A stretch of DNA of 64,000 nucleotides, taken from the NCBI RefSeq assembly GCF_900107605.1, contig NZ_FNQJ01000010.1, positions 37,850 through 101,849 on the forward strand, given 5' to 3'. Both the position numbers and the translations under genes were made by a program. Each line of letters opens with the position of its first letter. The stretch's first letter is position 1. The DNA is from Acidovorax soli. Lineage in GTDB: Bacteria; Pseudomonadota; Gammaproteobacteria; Burkholderiales; Burkholderiaceae_C. The notes beneath the pieces are model-generated. The model saw nothing but the letters and a program-made list of their open reading frames with translations, ran no database searches and had not been told where the DNA came from. This document shows positions 40,449-48,932 of the stretch, in pieces.

Positions 40449-41843
40449 TTACTGCGCACCTTTGCCCGTCAGAACCACACCCACCGTTTCGAAAAGAATG
40501 ACCAGATCAAGAAACCAGGAGTGGTTTTTGACGTAGTAAAGGTCGTATTGCAACTTGTGCTGCGTATCCTGGATGGATGCCCCATAGTGATAGCGCACCT
40601 GGGCCCATCCGGTTAATCCTGGTTTGATGCCATGCCGCAATGCGTAGTAAGGAATTTCGAGCGTGAGGCGGTCCACAAAATAGGGGCGCTCAGGCCGGGG
40701 CCCCACCAGGCTCATGTCACCCTTGAGCACGCAAAACAGCTGGGGGAGTTCATCGATGCGCAACTTTCGAATGATTTTTCCAATGCGCGTGATCCGCGCA
40801 TCTTTGGCACTGGCCCAGCGGGGGGTGCCGTCTTTTTCCGCATCATTGCGCATGCTGCGAAACTTGATCACATTGAAAATCCGGCCGTTGAGTCCGACGC
40901 GCTCCTGGCGATAGAGAACAGGCCCACCACTTTCGAGATAAATCAAGAGCGCCGTGACCAGCATCACGGGTGCGGAAATTAACAACAACACTATCGCCCC
41001 CACCATGTCAAACAGCCATTTGACGATCGAGCGCACCCATCCCTGCTTGAACCCGTCGCCAAAGATCAGCCATCCGGCAGACACCGCATCCAGGTGGATC
41101 TGCCCCAGAAACTGCTCGAAATGGGTGGCAATGTCGATGACCTGAATACCATTGAGCTTGCAATCGAGCAATTCACGCATCGGCATGCTCCCGCCGCGGC
41201 GCTCATTCAGGGCCACCACAATTTCATCCACACGGTGATTTTTCACCACATCGGTCAGTGTTTGCCCCGAGGAAAGAATGTTGCGCTCGGAAACGCTGTG
41301 TTCTTTTTCCTGGGGTCCGGAAAAATAACCGACCAATTCGATCCCTGAATCATTGGCCTGTAACGATTGACCCACGATGCACGCACGTGGTCCCGTACCA
41401 AACACCAGGACACGCTGGCGCGTGTACGACACAGGCAATATTTCGCCACCGAATAATCGAATGATCAGCAGCCCGCTGACGATCAACAGCAGTGCCACCA
41501 GTGCCTGTTCATTCTGGTAAGGGGACTGCAGCGGCAAGAGAAACAAGATCCCGCTGGCAATCGCCATCGAGAACAGAAAGGAAAGTACAGCCCGCGCCCG
41601 GACCTGACCCACGGTCAGTTTGCTGGGGCGCTCATACAGGCCAAGGGCGAAATTCACCGTGAGAATACCGACGGCCATCAACCCCCCTCGTACGACTCCC
41701 GAGGCGATCGCCACAACATTGAACATGCCCATTCCTGCCTGCATCGTCAACGAGACAATCAACGTGCCAACGATCAGCACCGAATACAGCATGACCTGCA
41801 ACATGGTGCGTCGGTGAAAATAATGGCTGAAAATCTTGATCAT
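40449..41843 (-). CDS. Exosortase A system initiating sugar transferase
   Basis: A 464-residue membrane protein: four N-terminal membrane helices, a Rossmann-like CoA-binding domain (about 130-250) and a C-terminal bacterial sugar-transferase domain with KFRSMRNDAE, RIDELPQLFCVLKGDMSLVGPRPE-type blocks and PGLTGWAQV. It transfers a sugar-1-phosphate to undecaprenyl phosphate, starting exopolysaccharide chains (EpsB/TIGR03013-like). The in-frame extension upstream was rejected because the ATG at 41843 begins the first membrane region (MIKIFSHYFHRR). A sigma-54-like motif is 30 bases upstream. Confidence 0.9.
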   Translation of the reverse strand: MIKIFSHYFHRRTMLQVMLYSVLIVGTLIVSLTMQAGMGMFNVVAIASGVVRGGLMAVGILTVNFALGLYERPSKLTVGQVRARAVLSFLFSMAIASGILFLLPLQSPYQNEQALVALLLIVSGLLIIRLFGGEILPVSYTRQRVLVFGTGPRACIVGQSLQANDSGIELVGYFSGPQEKEHSVSERNILSSGQTLTDVVKNHRVDEIVVALNERRGGSMPMRELLDCKLNGIQVIDIATHFEQFLGQIHLDAVSAGWLIFGDGFKQGWVRSIVKWLFDMVGAIVLLLISAPVMLVTALLIYLESGGPVLYRQERVGLNGRIFNVIKFRSMRNDAEKDGTPRWASAKDARITRIGKIIRKLRIDELPQLFCVLKGDMSLVGPRPERPYFVDRLTLEIPYYALRHGIKPGLTGWAQVRYHYGASIQDTQHKLQYDLYYVKNHSWFLDLVILFETVGVVLTGKGAQ

Positions 41844-41874
41844 TGCCACGCCCCGCCAAGTCCGATCGCCGGAT

Positions 41875-41890
41875 GCCAAAATACATGCCA
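41875..41890 (-). promoter_or_regulatory. Possible sigma-54 promoter before the sugar transferase operon
   Basis: Read on the minus strand, TGGCATG-TATT-TTGG resembles the sigma-54 -24/-12 element (TGGCACG-N4-TTGC), with correct spacing but a G instead of C in the -12 GC. It lies about 32 bases before the ATG of a gene that heads the unit coding for PrsK and PrsR, and PrsR is a sigma-54 activator. Confidence 0.4.
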
Positions 41891-41989
41891 GTAAATCGCC
41901 CTCGCTCGGCAATTCATGCAACAAAACGTTTGCGCTGCATTCCAGTTATCGACATGTCAAAAGTTGCTTGACAACCCAATGAATCCAAG

Positions 41990-43990
41990 TCAACCACCAC
42001 CTCCCGTCGGATTCAATACACGGTGGTTCAGTGATGGGTTGCGGACGAGGGGAGATACGATAAGCAACAGCCACAGCATAATGGATACACGTGGAATTTC
42101 AATGGTGCTAATTACCGCTCCAATCAGTAGGGTGGTAGCAATTGAAACTCCCACCACAAGGGCCAAAGCGTTTTGCCGGGCAGCACCTTGAGCGGCCAGC
42201 ACCAGCGCCCCAACCGCCCATGCGGCCAGCACCACCCATCCCAGCAATCCACGCTCGATCAACAGTTCCAGCTGCATGTTGTCGATATGCCAGGGCAGGA
42301 AGTTCGCATGGGCGATGCTGCTCCAATGCCGCGGCCCTTGTGCAAAAGCTGCATTTTTGAGGATCTGCCGGCCCTGTGGATCGATCAGCTCCACCGCGTC
42401 CAGGCGCACAGGCGTCTTTGCCTGCACCACCGTGATCGAGAGCACACCTTCTCTCCAGGCAGAAAGGGCACCCTCCGGCACAAAAGCGGGGCCTTGCAAA
42501 CGCGCTTCCAGCCAGCCGCCCGCGTCATCGCCTGACGCAAGCACACGGGGCATTTGCTCCTGACACCGGAAGGAGTACAGCAGATGCCGCTCACACAGCT
42601 GCACCTTCAGCAACGCGGACGCCCCGGCGTACCCGTGCAGGCGAACGCTGTAGGCGCCGCCCGGCGCCAAAGCCACGCGCTGGGCCAGCGCCAGTTCGCC
42701 CTTGACACCCGGTCGGGCAGGCCCCGAAAGCCACACCTGGGTGCGCCCACTCGTACCACGCACCCAGCGCACCTGGCCTGGCAAGGCGCCCTCCAGGGTC
42801 TGCGTGCTGTAATGCGCCGGCAACCGTCCCAGCCCCAGCCCAAGGACCCACTGGCCGGGCGTCTTCAATAAGTCCACACCGCGCTGCCAGTGGGCAAACC
42901 GCTGGTAGAGGTCCTGATCGGATCGGGCCAGCCGACCCGGCATGAATGAGCCGCCCAGCAAAACACCCAGCGCTTCCACCACCAAGGCCACCAGCAGGCA
43001 CACCATTGCCCGCCGATGCCAGACAGAACCATCCGGCGCGACAAGGTGATATTTGTGAGCCAACACGGCCAGCGCAATCAATGCCAACGCCACAGACAGA
43101 TAAACGCCGCGTGAGTACGTCATGAGAACCGCATAGATCGACACCAGCACCAGCGCCGCCGCAGCCCACCAGCGCCAGCCATGCGGTGCAATCCATGCCG
43201 CCCACCAGGCAAACGGCAATGCCAACGCCAGATAGACGTCGATGGCGCCGCCGCCGACATGCATCTCCCAGAACCAGGCCGTAATGCGATAGTGGTCGCT
43301 GAAATCCAGGCCACCCACGTAAACGCCGCGCTCCCACACCACCGCGGCGCAGACCAGTGCCAGCCCGGCGACCATGCCCCGCGCCAGCCGCAACGGGGCG
43401 CCCTCGCCCGCGCGGTACAGCACGGGCATCAGCAGCAGCCCCCACACCAGGCTCTTGGCCACACGCAGCGTATTGCCCGGCAAGTCGTAGTCCCCGTAAA
43501 CCCCCTGGGCCCACAGGTCCGCCAGCAACGCGGTCCACGGCGCGGCGCCACGCGCATCGTCCAAGCCGCGCCACACGCCCAGGAGCAGCACCGGTGGCAG
43601 CACCCAGTACACCCAACGCATGCTGCGCGGCGTGCGGTGGATCACGGCGGCGGGTCTGCGCCATGCATCCAGGCTCCAGCGCAGGCAGGCGCCGCCCATG
43701 GCAGCAAGTATCAGCAGGTCGGATTCGTCCACCAGCCACCAGCCCGTCCAGGGCGCGAAACTGGCCACCGGCAAAAACGCTGGCAACATGAACCACAGGT
43801 CGCCAGGCCGCCAGGCGGCCCAGGCCACGACGATGCACAGCACCGCCACGGCCAGAGCGGGCGCCACGGGGTGCTGCCCGGCGACCCCCAGGGCTGCCGT
43901 CGCGAACCATAAGCCGCACAAGCCCGGCATGCCCGCACGGACAGCGGCGGACGTTGAGTTGCCTGCTTCTACACCAGCACTTCGGGACAT
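41990..43990 (-). CDS. O-antigen ligase/polymerase family protein with an inserted periplasmic domain
   Basis: A 666-residue polytopic membrane protein, about eleven spans, of the Wzy/WaaL type. The large periplasmic loop has the usual ligase features (RFAHWQRGVDLLKT, then HANFLPWHIDNMQLELLIERG, an H-x-N-x-L form). Between them, at about residues 410-550, there is an extra stretch of roughly 140 residues with no membrane character and a beta-rich pattern, which resembles a carbohydrate-binding jelly roll. Normal family members are near 400-450 residues. It may join glycan to an acceptor or polymerise it. The start overlaps the decarboxylase gene by 22 bases. Confidence 0.82.
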   Translation of the reverse strand: MSRSAGVEAGNSTSAAVRAGMPGLCGLWFATAALGVAGQHPVAPALAVAVLCIVVAWAAWRPGDLWFMLPAFLPVASFAPWTGWWLVDESDLLILAAMGGACLRWSLDAWRRPAAVIHRTPRSMRWVYWVLPPVLLLGVWRGLDDARGAAPWTALLADLWAQGVYGDYDLPGNTLRVAKSLVWGLLLMPVLYRAGEGAPLRLARGMVAGLALVCAAVVWERGVYVGGLDFSDHYRITAWFWEMHVGGGAIDVYLALALPFAWWAAWIAPHGWRWWAAAALVLVSIYAVLMTYSRGVYLSVALALIALAVLAHKYHLVAPDGSVWHRRAMVCLLVALVVEALGVLLGGSFMPGRLARSDQDLYQRFAHWQRGVDLLKTPGQWVLGLGLGRLPAHYSTQTLEGALPGQVRWVRGTSGRTQVWLSGPARPGVKGELALAQRVALAPGGAYSVRLHGYAGASALLKVQLCERHLLYSFRCQEQMPRVLASGDDAGGWLEARLQGPAFVPEGALSAWREGVLSITVVQAKTPVRLDAVELIDPQGRQILKNAAFAQGPRHWSSIAHANFLPWHIDNMQLELLIERGLLGWVVLAAWAVGALVLAAQGAARQNALALVVGVSIATTLLIGAVISTIEIPRVSIMLWLLLIVSPLVRNPSLNHRVLNPTGGGG

Positions 43991-45174
43991 GGCGGATGCC
44001 CCAAAAAGGCCTGCGGGCTGGCCGTCGCGCCATAGGCCCCGGACTGGAACACCACCACCAGGTCGCCGGGCTGCGCCACGGCCAACTCCATCCGGTCGGC
44101 CAGCACATCCAGCGGGGTGCACAGCGGCCCCACGACACAGGCGGTCTCGCGCTCGGGCGCCTGCAGCCGGTTTCCGATCACCACCGGGTAGTTGCGCCGG
44201 ATCACCTGGCCAAAATTCCCCGAGGCGGCCAGATGCTGGTGCATGCCGCCGTCGGTCACCAGGAACACCTGTCCACGCGAGACTTTGCGGTCAATCACCC
44301 GCGCCACATAAATGCCCGCCTCGCCCACCAGATAGCGCCCCAGTTCCAGCACCAGCCGCGCCGCAGGCAGCGCACGCCCCAGGTCGGCCTGCACCTGTGC
44401 CAGGGCATGGGCCACGGGAGCGAGGTCCAGCGCGTGCTCACCCGGGAAATACGGTATGCCCCAGCCACCTCCGAGGTTGACGTGGCGCACGGGTGCGGGT
44501 GCATCCTGCGCCAGGCGCAGCACCAGGTCGAGCGAGCGGCGCAGGCTCTCTGCAATGACGTTGCCACGCAGGTTCTGCGAGCCCGGATAGAGATGAAAGC
44601 CCTCGAACGCCACGCCGTGCTGCACCATGCCGCGCAACAAGGCCGGCACCTGCTCGGCGTCGATCCCGAAGGGCTTGGGGCCGCCACCCATGTGCATGCC
44701 GGCACCGCGCAATTCGAAATCCGGATTGACGCGCAGTGCCACGCGCGCCGGCCGCCCCAGTGCCTGCGCGGCATCGGCCAATACCCGCAGTTCGCGCGCC
44801 GACTCCACATGCAGCAACACCCCTGCGGCCACGGCCTGGCGCAACTCGGCATCGCTTTTGCCCGGCCCCGCAAAGCCGATGGACTGGACATCCGCGCCGG
44901 CATCCAGTGCCAGCTTGAGTTCGCCAGCCGAAGCCACGTCCATGCCATCGACCAGCGGGCGCACGAAGCCCACCAGGGCCGGCATGGGATTGGCCTTGAT
45001 GGCGTAGTGCAGGTGCACGCCCTGCGGCAGCACCTGCCGCACGGCTGCGATGCGCGCGGCGATCAGCGCACGGTCGTAGGCGTAAAAGGGCGTCTGGCCG
45101 ACCCGCTCGGCCAGCAAGGACAGCGGCATGCCGCCGACCTGCAGTTCATCGCGGGAGGTGTCGAATCGATCCAT
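43969..45174 (-). CDS. Exosortase A system PLP-dependent decarboxylase
   Basis: A 401-residue protein of the ornithine/diaminopimelate decarboxylase fold. The PLP lysine is in HYAIKANPMPAL near residue 51, the phosphate-binding Gly loop in NLGGGWGIPYF and the C-terminal cofactor contact in CVVGPLCTPLD. It corresponds to the decarboxylase repeatedly found next to the acyl-CoA ligase and hydrolases of exosortase A loci. Its substrate is unknown. The ATG at 45174 overlaps the ligase gene by 29 bases; the longer frame upstream is within that ligase. Confidence 0.87.
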   Translation of the reverse strand: MDRFDTSRDELQVGGMPLSLLAERVGQTPFYAYDRALIAARIAAVRQVLPQGVHLHYAIKANPMPALVGFVRPLVDGMDVASAGELKLALDAGADVQSIGFAGPGKSDAELRQAVAAGVLLHVESARELRVLADAAQALGRPARVALRVNPDFELRGAGMHMGGGPKPFGIDAEQVPALLRGMVQHGVAFEGFHLYPGSQNLRGNVIAESLRRSLDLVLRLAQDAPAPVRHVNLGGGWGIPYFPGEHALDLAPVAHALAQVQADLGRALPAARLVLELGRYLVGEAGIYVARVIDRKVSRGQVFLVTDGGMHQHLAASGNFGQVIRRNYPVVIGNRLQAPERETACVVGPLCTPLDVLADRMELAVAQPGDLVVVFQSGAYGATASPQAFLGHPPCPEVLV

Positions 45175-46798
45175 ATTCCTGTATCCAGCGTTGGCGGTCC
45201 AGCTTGCCATTGGGGCTGCGCGGCAGCGGCTGGCGGACCCAGTCCAGTGCTTTGGGCAGCATGTATGCGGGCAGATGCGCGCGGCAATGCGCCAGAAGGG
45301 CCGCACTGTCTGCGTCGGCGTTGCCGCTGGCCTTGGGCGAAGCCAGCAGCGCCGCGCAGATGGCGCTGCCCAGCGCCTCGTCAGGCACCGCATGCACCAG
45401 CGCTTCGGCCACCAGGCCGCTGGAATACAGCACCTCTTCCACCTCGGTGGGACTGACGCGGTAGCCCGATGTCTTGATCATCTCGTCGCGCCGGCCCACA
45501 AAATACAGGAACCCATCGGCATCGCGACGCACCGTGTCGCCCGAGTACACCGCCCGCTCCGGGGCACGCCAGTCGCCGCCGGCGGGCAGCAGGTCCGCAG
45601 GCCAGGGCCTGAAGCGCTGCACGGTCGCCTCGGGCTGCCGCCAGTACCCCAGGGCCACCAGCGGACCGCGATGCACCAGTTCGCCAGGCTCGTTGACGGC
45701 ACACTCGCTGCCGTCTTCGCGCAGCACGCGCACCTCGGCGTTCGGTATCGCCCGCCCGATGGAATCGGGTCGCCGGTCCACCTCGTCGGGCGGCAGATAG
45801 GTGGAACGAAACGCCTCGGTCAGTCCATACATCAGAAAGGGCGAGGCTGCGGGCGCCAGATCGCGCAAGCGCTGCAGCGTGGCCCGGGGCATGCGCCCGC
45901 CGGTGTTGGCCCAATAACGCAGATGTTGCGCGGCACCGGCCGGCCAGTCCAGCGCCGCCAGCTGCATGTACAGCGGCGGCACCGCGGTCAGGCCCGTGAC
46001 CCGCTCGCGCACCATGGCCTGCAATACATCGCGCGGCAACAGGTAGTTGAGCAGCACCACGCGCGCGCCCACCAGAAAGGCCGTGGTGAGCTGGCTGAAT
46101 CCGGCGTCGAATGACAGTGGCAGCACTGCCAGCAAAGTGTCATCGGCGTGGTTGTGCAGGTAGCTGGCCACGCTGGTGGCACCGGCCACCAGATTGCGGT
46201 GCGACAGCACCACCCCCTTGGGCTGGCCGGTACTGCCGGAGGTGTAAAAAATCACCGCCACATCCATGTCCAGCAACCGGGGCGGCGCAACCGGCTGACT
46301 GGCCAGCACATCGGACCAGGCATGCACCCCAACGTGCGCCGAAAAAGCATCTGGAGCGGCCGGCAGGTGCCCATCACACAGCACCACGTGCCGCAGTCCG
46401 GGACAGCTGGCCAGCACCGGGGCCAAAACCGCCAGGCGCGCAGCGGATGTCACCAGCACCTGCGCTTGCGCATCTTGCAGAATGTGCGCCACCTGCCCCG
46501 CCTTCAGCAAGGGGTTCACGGGCACCAGCACACCGCCTGCGGCAGGTGCGGCAAAGCTGGCCACCACGGCTTCCACCCGCTTTTCCAGGTACACCGCCAC
46601 GCGGGCCCCGCGCTCCAATCCCAGGGCCAGCAGGCCCGCCGTGCAGCGCTCCATCTGCGACTGCAGGTCGGCATACGACAGGTGCAAGCCCTCCACCGTC
46701 AAGGCCGTATGACCCGGCCAGCATGCGGCTGCCCGGGCCGGCAGCTCGTGCAGCAAGACGGGGGGCACTCCGCTGTGGAAATCCGACGCTTCGGGCAT
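45146..46798 (-). CDS. Exosortase A system acyl-CoA ligase
   Basis: An AMP-forming adenylate synthetase of 550 residues. The AMP-binding signature FYTSGSTGQPKGVVLSH is near residue 180, followed by MYGLTEAFRSTYLP, the hinge YSGDTVRRD and a catalytic Lys in the C-terminal GKLDRQRW. It would activate a carboxylic acid and load it on the acyl carrier protein encoded divergently 100 bases away. It matches the ligase co-occurring with exosortase A. The ATG at 46798 was chosen because MPEASDF precedes the first domain and the frame upstream is in the divergent promoter region. Confidence 0.88.
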   Translation of the reverse strand: MPEASDFHSGVPPVLLHELPARAAACWPGHTALTVEGLHLSYADLQSQMERCTAGLLALGLERGARVAVYLEKRVEAVVASFAAPAAGGVLVPVNPLLKAGQVAHILQDAQAQVLVTSAARLAVLAPVLASCPGLRHVVLCDGHLPAAPDAFSAHVGVHAWSDVLASQPVAPPRLLDMDVAVIFYTSGSTGQPKGVVLSHRNLVAGATSVASYLHNHADDTLLAVLPLSFDAGFSQLTTAFLVGARVVLLNYLLPRDVLQAMVRERVTGLTAVPPLYMQLAALDWPAGAAQHLRYWANTGGRMPRATLQRLRDLAPAASPFLMYGLTEAFRSTYLPPDEVDRRPDSIGRAIPNAEVRVLREDGSECAVNEPGELVHRGPLVALGYWRQPEATVQRFRPWPADLLPAGGDWRAPERAVYSGDTVRRDADGFLYFVGRRDEMIKTSGYRVSPTEVEEVLYSSGLVAEALVHAVPDEALGSAICAALLASPKASGNADADSAALLAHCRAHLPAYMLPKALDWVRQPLPRSPNGKLDRQRWIQEYGSIRHLPR

Positions 46799-46901
46799 GT
46801 GACGGATGGTAAGCCATTGCCATGCTGCGCAGTGCCCTGCCGCACGCAACCCGCGGCCTGCCTAGAATCCATCCGCAACCCCGCCACACACCATCCCCGC
46901 C

Positions 46902-47162
46902 ATGAACCTGACCGAACAAGTCCTTCACGTGCTCGACAACGCACTCAGCCTGCAAGGTCGCACCGCGGGTTTCACGCGCGACACCCCGCTGCTGGGCGCC
47001 CTGCCCGAGCTCGACTCCATGGCCGTGCTGGCACTGCTCACCGGTCTGGAAAACCACTTCGGCATCACCTTCAGCGATGACGACCTCCGTGGCACGGTGT
47101 TCGCCACCGTGGGCAGTCTGAGCGCCCTGGTGGAGCAGGGGCTGGCCCGGCAGGACCCATGA
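46902..47162 (+). CDS. Acyl carrier protein of the exosortase-type locus
   Basis: An 86-residue carrier protein. The phosphopantetheine site is LPELDSMAVLAL, with Ser in DSM rather than the usual DSL. The rest is helical and acidic. A TAGAAT (-10-like) box lies at 46863-46868. Its stop overlaps the next gene by 4 bases. It likely carries an acyl group for the ligase and hydrolases encoded around it. The function of this acyl modification is not known. Confidence 0.88.
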   Translation: MNLTEQVLHVLDNALSLQGRTAGFTRDTPLLGALPELDSMAVLALLTGLENHFGITFSDDDLRGTVFATVGSLSALVEQGLARQDP

Positions 47163-48010
47163 GCCTCCTCGGGCCTGTCCCCCTGCCACAGGCATTTTTC
47201 CTGCCGACCGGCTCCGGGCAGCGCTTTTGCCTGTTTCACCCTCCGCAAGGCGATGTCCAGCGGGGAGGCGTGCTGTACCTGCACCCGTTTGCCGAAGAGC
47301 TCAATGGCACGCGGCGCGTGGTCGCTCAGCAGGCGAGGGCGCTGGCGCAAGCCGGCTACGGCGTGCTGCAGATCGACCTGCTGGGCTGTGGCGACAGCGA
47401 AGGCGACTTTGCCGATGCCACCTGGCAGGCCTGGCTGCAGGACGCGCTGCTGGCCCACCGCTGGCTGCAAGAACACGCCAGGGGCCCGCTGTGGCTGTGG
47501 GGCCTGCGCGCCGGCGCCCTGCTGGCCACGGCGCTTGCGAGCGAGCTGGCCGATCCTTGCCATTTGCTGCTGTGGCAGCCGGCCATCCGCGGGCAGCAGC
47601 AGCTGCAACAATTTCTGCGCCTGCACACCGCCAGCCAGTGGCTGGGCAATGGCAACGCCAGCGGACCGCCGCCAGCGCACCTGCTCGACAAGGGCCAGTC
47701 CGTGGACATTGCCGGCTACACCCTGACCCCCACACTGGCGCAGGGTCTGGCTGCGGCGCGGCTGCAGCCACCACAGAAGCCCCCAGGTCGGCTGGTCTGG
47801 CTGGAGTTGTCAGCCCAGGCAGAGCCCATGCTGACCCCGGCCTCCGTCCAGCATCTCGCCCTTTGGCGCGACGCAGGCTGGGCGGTGTCTGCACTGGCGC
47901 TCACGGGCCCGCTTTTCTGGCAAACCGTGGCCCACGATGAAGCCCCCGCCCTGTTGCAGGCAACGCTCGACACGCTCCACGGGGCAGGCGCGCAGGGAAA
48001 GACGCCATGA
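47159..48010 (+). CDS. Exosortase A system-associated hydrolase 2 (no nucleophile Ser)
   Basis: An alpha/beta-hydrolase-fold protein of 283 residues. The lid and oxyanion region are present (YLHPFAEELNGTRR, DLLGCGDSEGDFADATW). The nucleophile elbow reads LWGLRAGALL, so Arg replaces the usual Ser. It resembles hydrolase 2 of exosortase A systems. The lack of a standard nucleophile suggests binding or transfer rather than simple hydrolysis. It overlaps both neighbours by 4 bases, so carrier protein and both hydrolases form one unit. Confidence 0.87.
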   Translation: MSLLGPVPLPQAFFLPTGSGQRFCLFHPPQGDVQRGGVLYLHPFAEELNGTRRVVAQQARALAQAGYGVLQIDLLGCGDSEGDFADATWQAWLQDALLAHRWLQEHARGPLWLWGLRAGALLATALASELADPCHLLLWQPAIRGQQQLQQFLRLHTASQWLGNGNASGPPPAHLLDKGQSVDIAGYTLTPTLAQGLAAARLQPPQKPPGRLVWLELSAQAEPMLTPASVQHLALWRDAGWAVSALALTGPLFWQTVAHDEAPALLQATLDTLHGAGAQGKTP

Positions 48011-48867
48011 ACTGCCAAGAGCAACCCCTGGTCATCCCCGGCCCCCACGCGCAAGACATGCTGGGCATCGTCAGCCTGCCCGCACCGGGCACACCGCAGT
48101 CCACCACGGGCGTGGTGATCGTCGTGGGCGGCGCGCAATACCGTGCAGGCAGCCACCGGCAGTTCGTGCAACTTGCCCGATTTCTGGCTGCCGCAGGCTA
48201 CCCGGTGTTGCGCTTTGACTTCCCCGGCATGGGGGACAGTCCAGGCGATCCCGTGCCCTTTGAAGACTCCGCCCCCCACATCGCCGCAGCCATCGACGCC
48301 TTGTGCAGCCACCCCGTGAAGGTGGACAGGGCCGTGCTCTGGGGCCTGTGCGACGGAGCCTCGGCCAGCCTGCTCTACCTGCAGGCCAGGCATGACCCGC
48401 GGGTGACGGGACTGGTGCTGCTCAACCCCTGGGTACGCTCCGACGCCGGACTGGCCCGCGCACAGGTCAAGCACTACTACCGCCAGCGCCTCCTGGAGCC
48501 CGCCTTCTGGCGCAAACTGGTCGCCGGCGGCGTAGGCTGGCAGGCGCTGCGTGGCCTGGGGCGCAACCTGCGCACCATGCGGCAGGAATCGCCCCAAACG
48601 ATCACATTTCAAGAGCGCATGGCGCAGGGGTGGCAGGCGTTTCCTGGGTCCATCCTGCTGCTGCTGAGCGAGCGTGACCTCACGGCACTGGAATTCGTCG
48701 AACACGCGAACACCAGCAGCGGCTGGATCGGCTGGTCCCGAAAAGCCGCACTCATCCGGCACACACTGCCCCTGGCCGATCACACCTGCTCTGCCCCCCA
48801 GTCACAGCAATCCGTGCAGGCCCTGGTACGGGACTGGCTGGACGCGCTGGTACGCCCATCCACTTGA
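48007..48867 (+). CDS. Exosortase A system-associated hydrolase 1 (Cys at nucleophile)
   Basis: An alpha/beta-hydrolase-fold protein of 286 residues. The fold marker RFDFPGMGDSPGDP is near residue 70. The nucleophile elbow reads LWGLCDGASA, so Cys takes the place of Ser. The possible catalytic His is in PLADHTCS near the C-terminus. It corresponds to hydrolase 1 of exosortase A loci. As the last gene of the unit it is followed by a hairpin and a convergent gene. Confidence 0.88.
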   Translation: MNCQEQPLVIPGPHAQDMLGIVSLPAPGTPQSTTGVVIVVGGAQYRAGSHRQFVQLARFLAAAGYPVLRFDFPGMGDSPGDPVPFEDSAPHIAAAIDALCSHPVKVDRAVLWGLCDGASASLLYLQARHDPRVTGLVLLNPWVRSDAGLARAQVKHYYRQRLLEPAFWRKLVAGGVGWQALRGLGRNLRTMRQESPQTITFQERMAQGWQAFPGSILLLLSERDLTALEFVEHANTSSGWIGWSRKAALIRHTLPLADHTCSAPQSQQSVQALVRDWLDALVRPST

Positions 48868-48873
48868 GCGCTT

Positions 48874-48893
48874 CATCGGTGGAAAAACCGATG
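48874..48893. terminator. Hairpin after hydrolase 1
   Basis: CATCGGT-GGAAAA-ACCGATG forms a perfect 7-base stem with a 6-base loop, just after the hydrolase 1 stop and before the convergent GNAT stop. No T-run follows. Confidence 0.45.
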
Positions 48894-48932
48894 ACGGCTT
48901 TGAGCACCTTGGCTGAACGGAACCCTTCCCTT

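Noticed and set aside
47159..48867. The two hydrolase genes as ordinary lipases
   Set aside because: Neither has a Ser nucleophile, and the neighbourhood is that of exosortase A-associated hydrolases.
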